Source of the DNA: Pavlovales sp. CCMP2436
Lineage: Eukaryota > Haptophyta > Pavlovophyceae > Pavlovales
Assembly: GCA_026770615.1 (NCBI GenBank)
Contig: MU631396.1
Coordinates: 29,016-45,444, forward strand
Reading direction: 5' to 3'
Length of the DNA stretch: 16,429 bases
The notes under the pieces are model-generated. The model was not told the DNA's origin. It did not search any database and saw only the letters and a program-made list of their open reading frames with translations. The first letter of the stretch is position 1; every line of letters begins with the position of its first letter. This document shows, piece by piece, positions 15,598 to 16,429 of this stretch. The translations under genes and the position numbers were made by a program.

Positions 15598-15865
15598 CGT
15601 CGAGAGGCGCGGCCGCTGCCTGCGCTTGCAAGATCCACCCCTACCACACCAACGAGAGCTGCTGCTGCTGTCGAACGATCGCGCGACTTGTTTTAAAAGT
15701 TTGTTAATGAATAACTAACAACTCTGATTGAGGCCTGCGCTGAGGCCTGTGCGAGTCTTATATTCGTCACGGCTACTCATTAGCTCGGGTTGTGCTGGCT
15801 GCACTGAGCGTTGAGACTACGCTCTCGATTCGGATCATGCAACCTCTTCCCCACCCACCCCCCAA
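15598..15865. other. 5' flank of the membrane protein gene
   Basis: Presumed promoter/5' UTR of the minus-strand gene. On the minus strand it reads AGC repeats (about 15657-15668) encoding a short Ser run in frame with the gene, then AT-rich DNA. No TATA box can be argued with confidence. Confidence 0.35.
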
Positions 15866-16150
15866 TTGCCCCCCCCCCCTCGCGCTCAGGCGAGCGGCGC
15901 GCGCTTGCTCGATGAGCGCGTCGTGCGCGTGCCGGAAGCCTTCGTCTCCCTGGCAGTCGGCGTCTTCGGCCTGCATGTGCATTTAAATATTGTAGGAGTA
16001 ACATACGAATTAATGTTGATTGTGTCGAAACCCTTTCCCGCTCCTCGTAAATTTGACCTCCCCGAAAAAAGCATCAACGGCCGCTCGCGCGCCTCCTGGC
16101 CGCCAAACCTGCTCGCGAAACAGGGAACGCGCAATTTTTACGAACAATGA
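15866..16150 (+). CDS. Possible exon fragment after a poly-C splice acceptor
   Basis: A C-rich tract (about 15846-15880) and CTCAG (15885-15889) resemble the verified-looking acceptor of the FkbM intron. Downstream the frame encodes ARLLDERVVRVPEAFVSLAV then GVFGLHVHLNIVGVTYELML and stops at 16150. The minus strand of the same segment also reads plausibly (AHDALIEQARAARLSA), so strand and reality are uncertain. No family recognised. Confidence 0.2.
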   Translation: MPPPPRAQASGARLLDERVVRVPEAFVSLAVGVFGLHVHLNIVGVTYELMLIVSKPFPAPRKFDLPEKSINGRSRASWPPNLLAKQGTRNFYEQ

Positions 16151-16352
16151 TTGGTAGAGAGCTAGCAAGGTGCCAAAAAAAAAAAGCCTCACCGACCGCC
16201 GCCGCCGCTCGCGCGCCTCTTCGCCGCCGAGCCCGCGCGGGAGCCACCGGCCGACTGCCTCAGCTTGCGATTATTTTCCGTTACAGTTTCGTCGGGTCCG
16301 TCATCGAGCGCGAACGGGAGGGCGACGACGGGGGACTGTAAAAAAAACAAAA

Positions 16353-16429
16353 AAACGATGGGGATATAGTAAGATAGGGGGGGGATGGTGTGTTCCCCAA
16401 GAAACGATGGGGATATAGTAAGATAGGGG
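16353..16429 (+). repeat. Terminal minisatellite, 28-bp core, 49-bp period
   Basis: AAACGATGGGGATATAGTAA with GATAGGGG following occurs identically at 16353-16380 and 16402-16429, separated by GGGGATGGTGTGTTCCCCAAG-type spacer. The second copy runs to the last base of the window, so the array probably continues. Confidence 0.85.

Overview
The window reads as nuclear DNA of a eukaryotic microalga. GC-rich reading frames sit in AT-rich spacers. There is at least one convincing GT-AG intron inside an enzyme gene, AATAAA signals lie downstream of several frames, and families of short dispersed repeats and foldback elements are common. No prokaryotic operon structure, rRNA, tRNA or CRISPR array was recognised. 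The protein types (Sel1 repeats fused to a MYND finger, FkbM methyltransferase, a Pro-rich stalk with one membrane span) suit haptophytes, pelagophytes or prasinophyte-like algae; the lineage itself is a guess.

Layout. 1-130: four palindromic minisatellite units. 24-1100: an Ala/Arg-rich frame with one TGA that overlaps a consensus splice donor; it runs into a repeated 3'-end cassette (also at 8.1 and 8.3 kb) that carries AATAAA. 1403-2181: two copies of a ~105-bp structured repeat. 2294-4217: an acidic N-terminal exon that can be spliced in frame (GTATGT..CCAG) to nine Sel1 repeats and a C-terminal MYND finger, with two indels in the repeats. 4499-6975: a transposon graveyard holding a 1.3-kb inverted-repeat element, an 81-bp palindrome, two SINE-like copies, a clean 168-bp TA-flanked MITE and a three-arm foldback cluster. 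6977-7297: the tail of a single-span membrane protein, cut off exactly at the foldback end. 8926-9151: a decayed inverted repeat. 9626-10482 and 10683-11038: two frame-broken genes, the first with a UBA-like segment. 11750-12715: a tandem-repeat (QYEPIPPTDSIAQNEAPA-type) frame interrupted by a SINE-like insertion. 12737-14128: an FkbM-type methyltransferase with one 102-nt intron and one in-frame TAA. 14764-15597 (minus): a clean three-span membrane protein convergent to it. 15860-16429: a possible exon fragment and a terminal minisatellite.

The genes do not form an obvious pathway. The strongest overall theme is disruption: almost every plus-strand frame carries a frameshift, a stop or an insertion, while the minus-strand membrane protein is intact. 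Pseudogenisation in a transposon-rich region and uncorrected assembly errors are both possible; the 8-nt deletion and the SINE-like insertion favour real decay for at least some lesions. Both window ends lie in tandem repeats, so the window may be a contig broken at repeats. I see no clear new multi-gene system. The best leads are the repeat families, the three-arm foldback cluster, the acidic/Sel1/MYND gene model and the unrecognised membrane protein.
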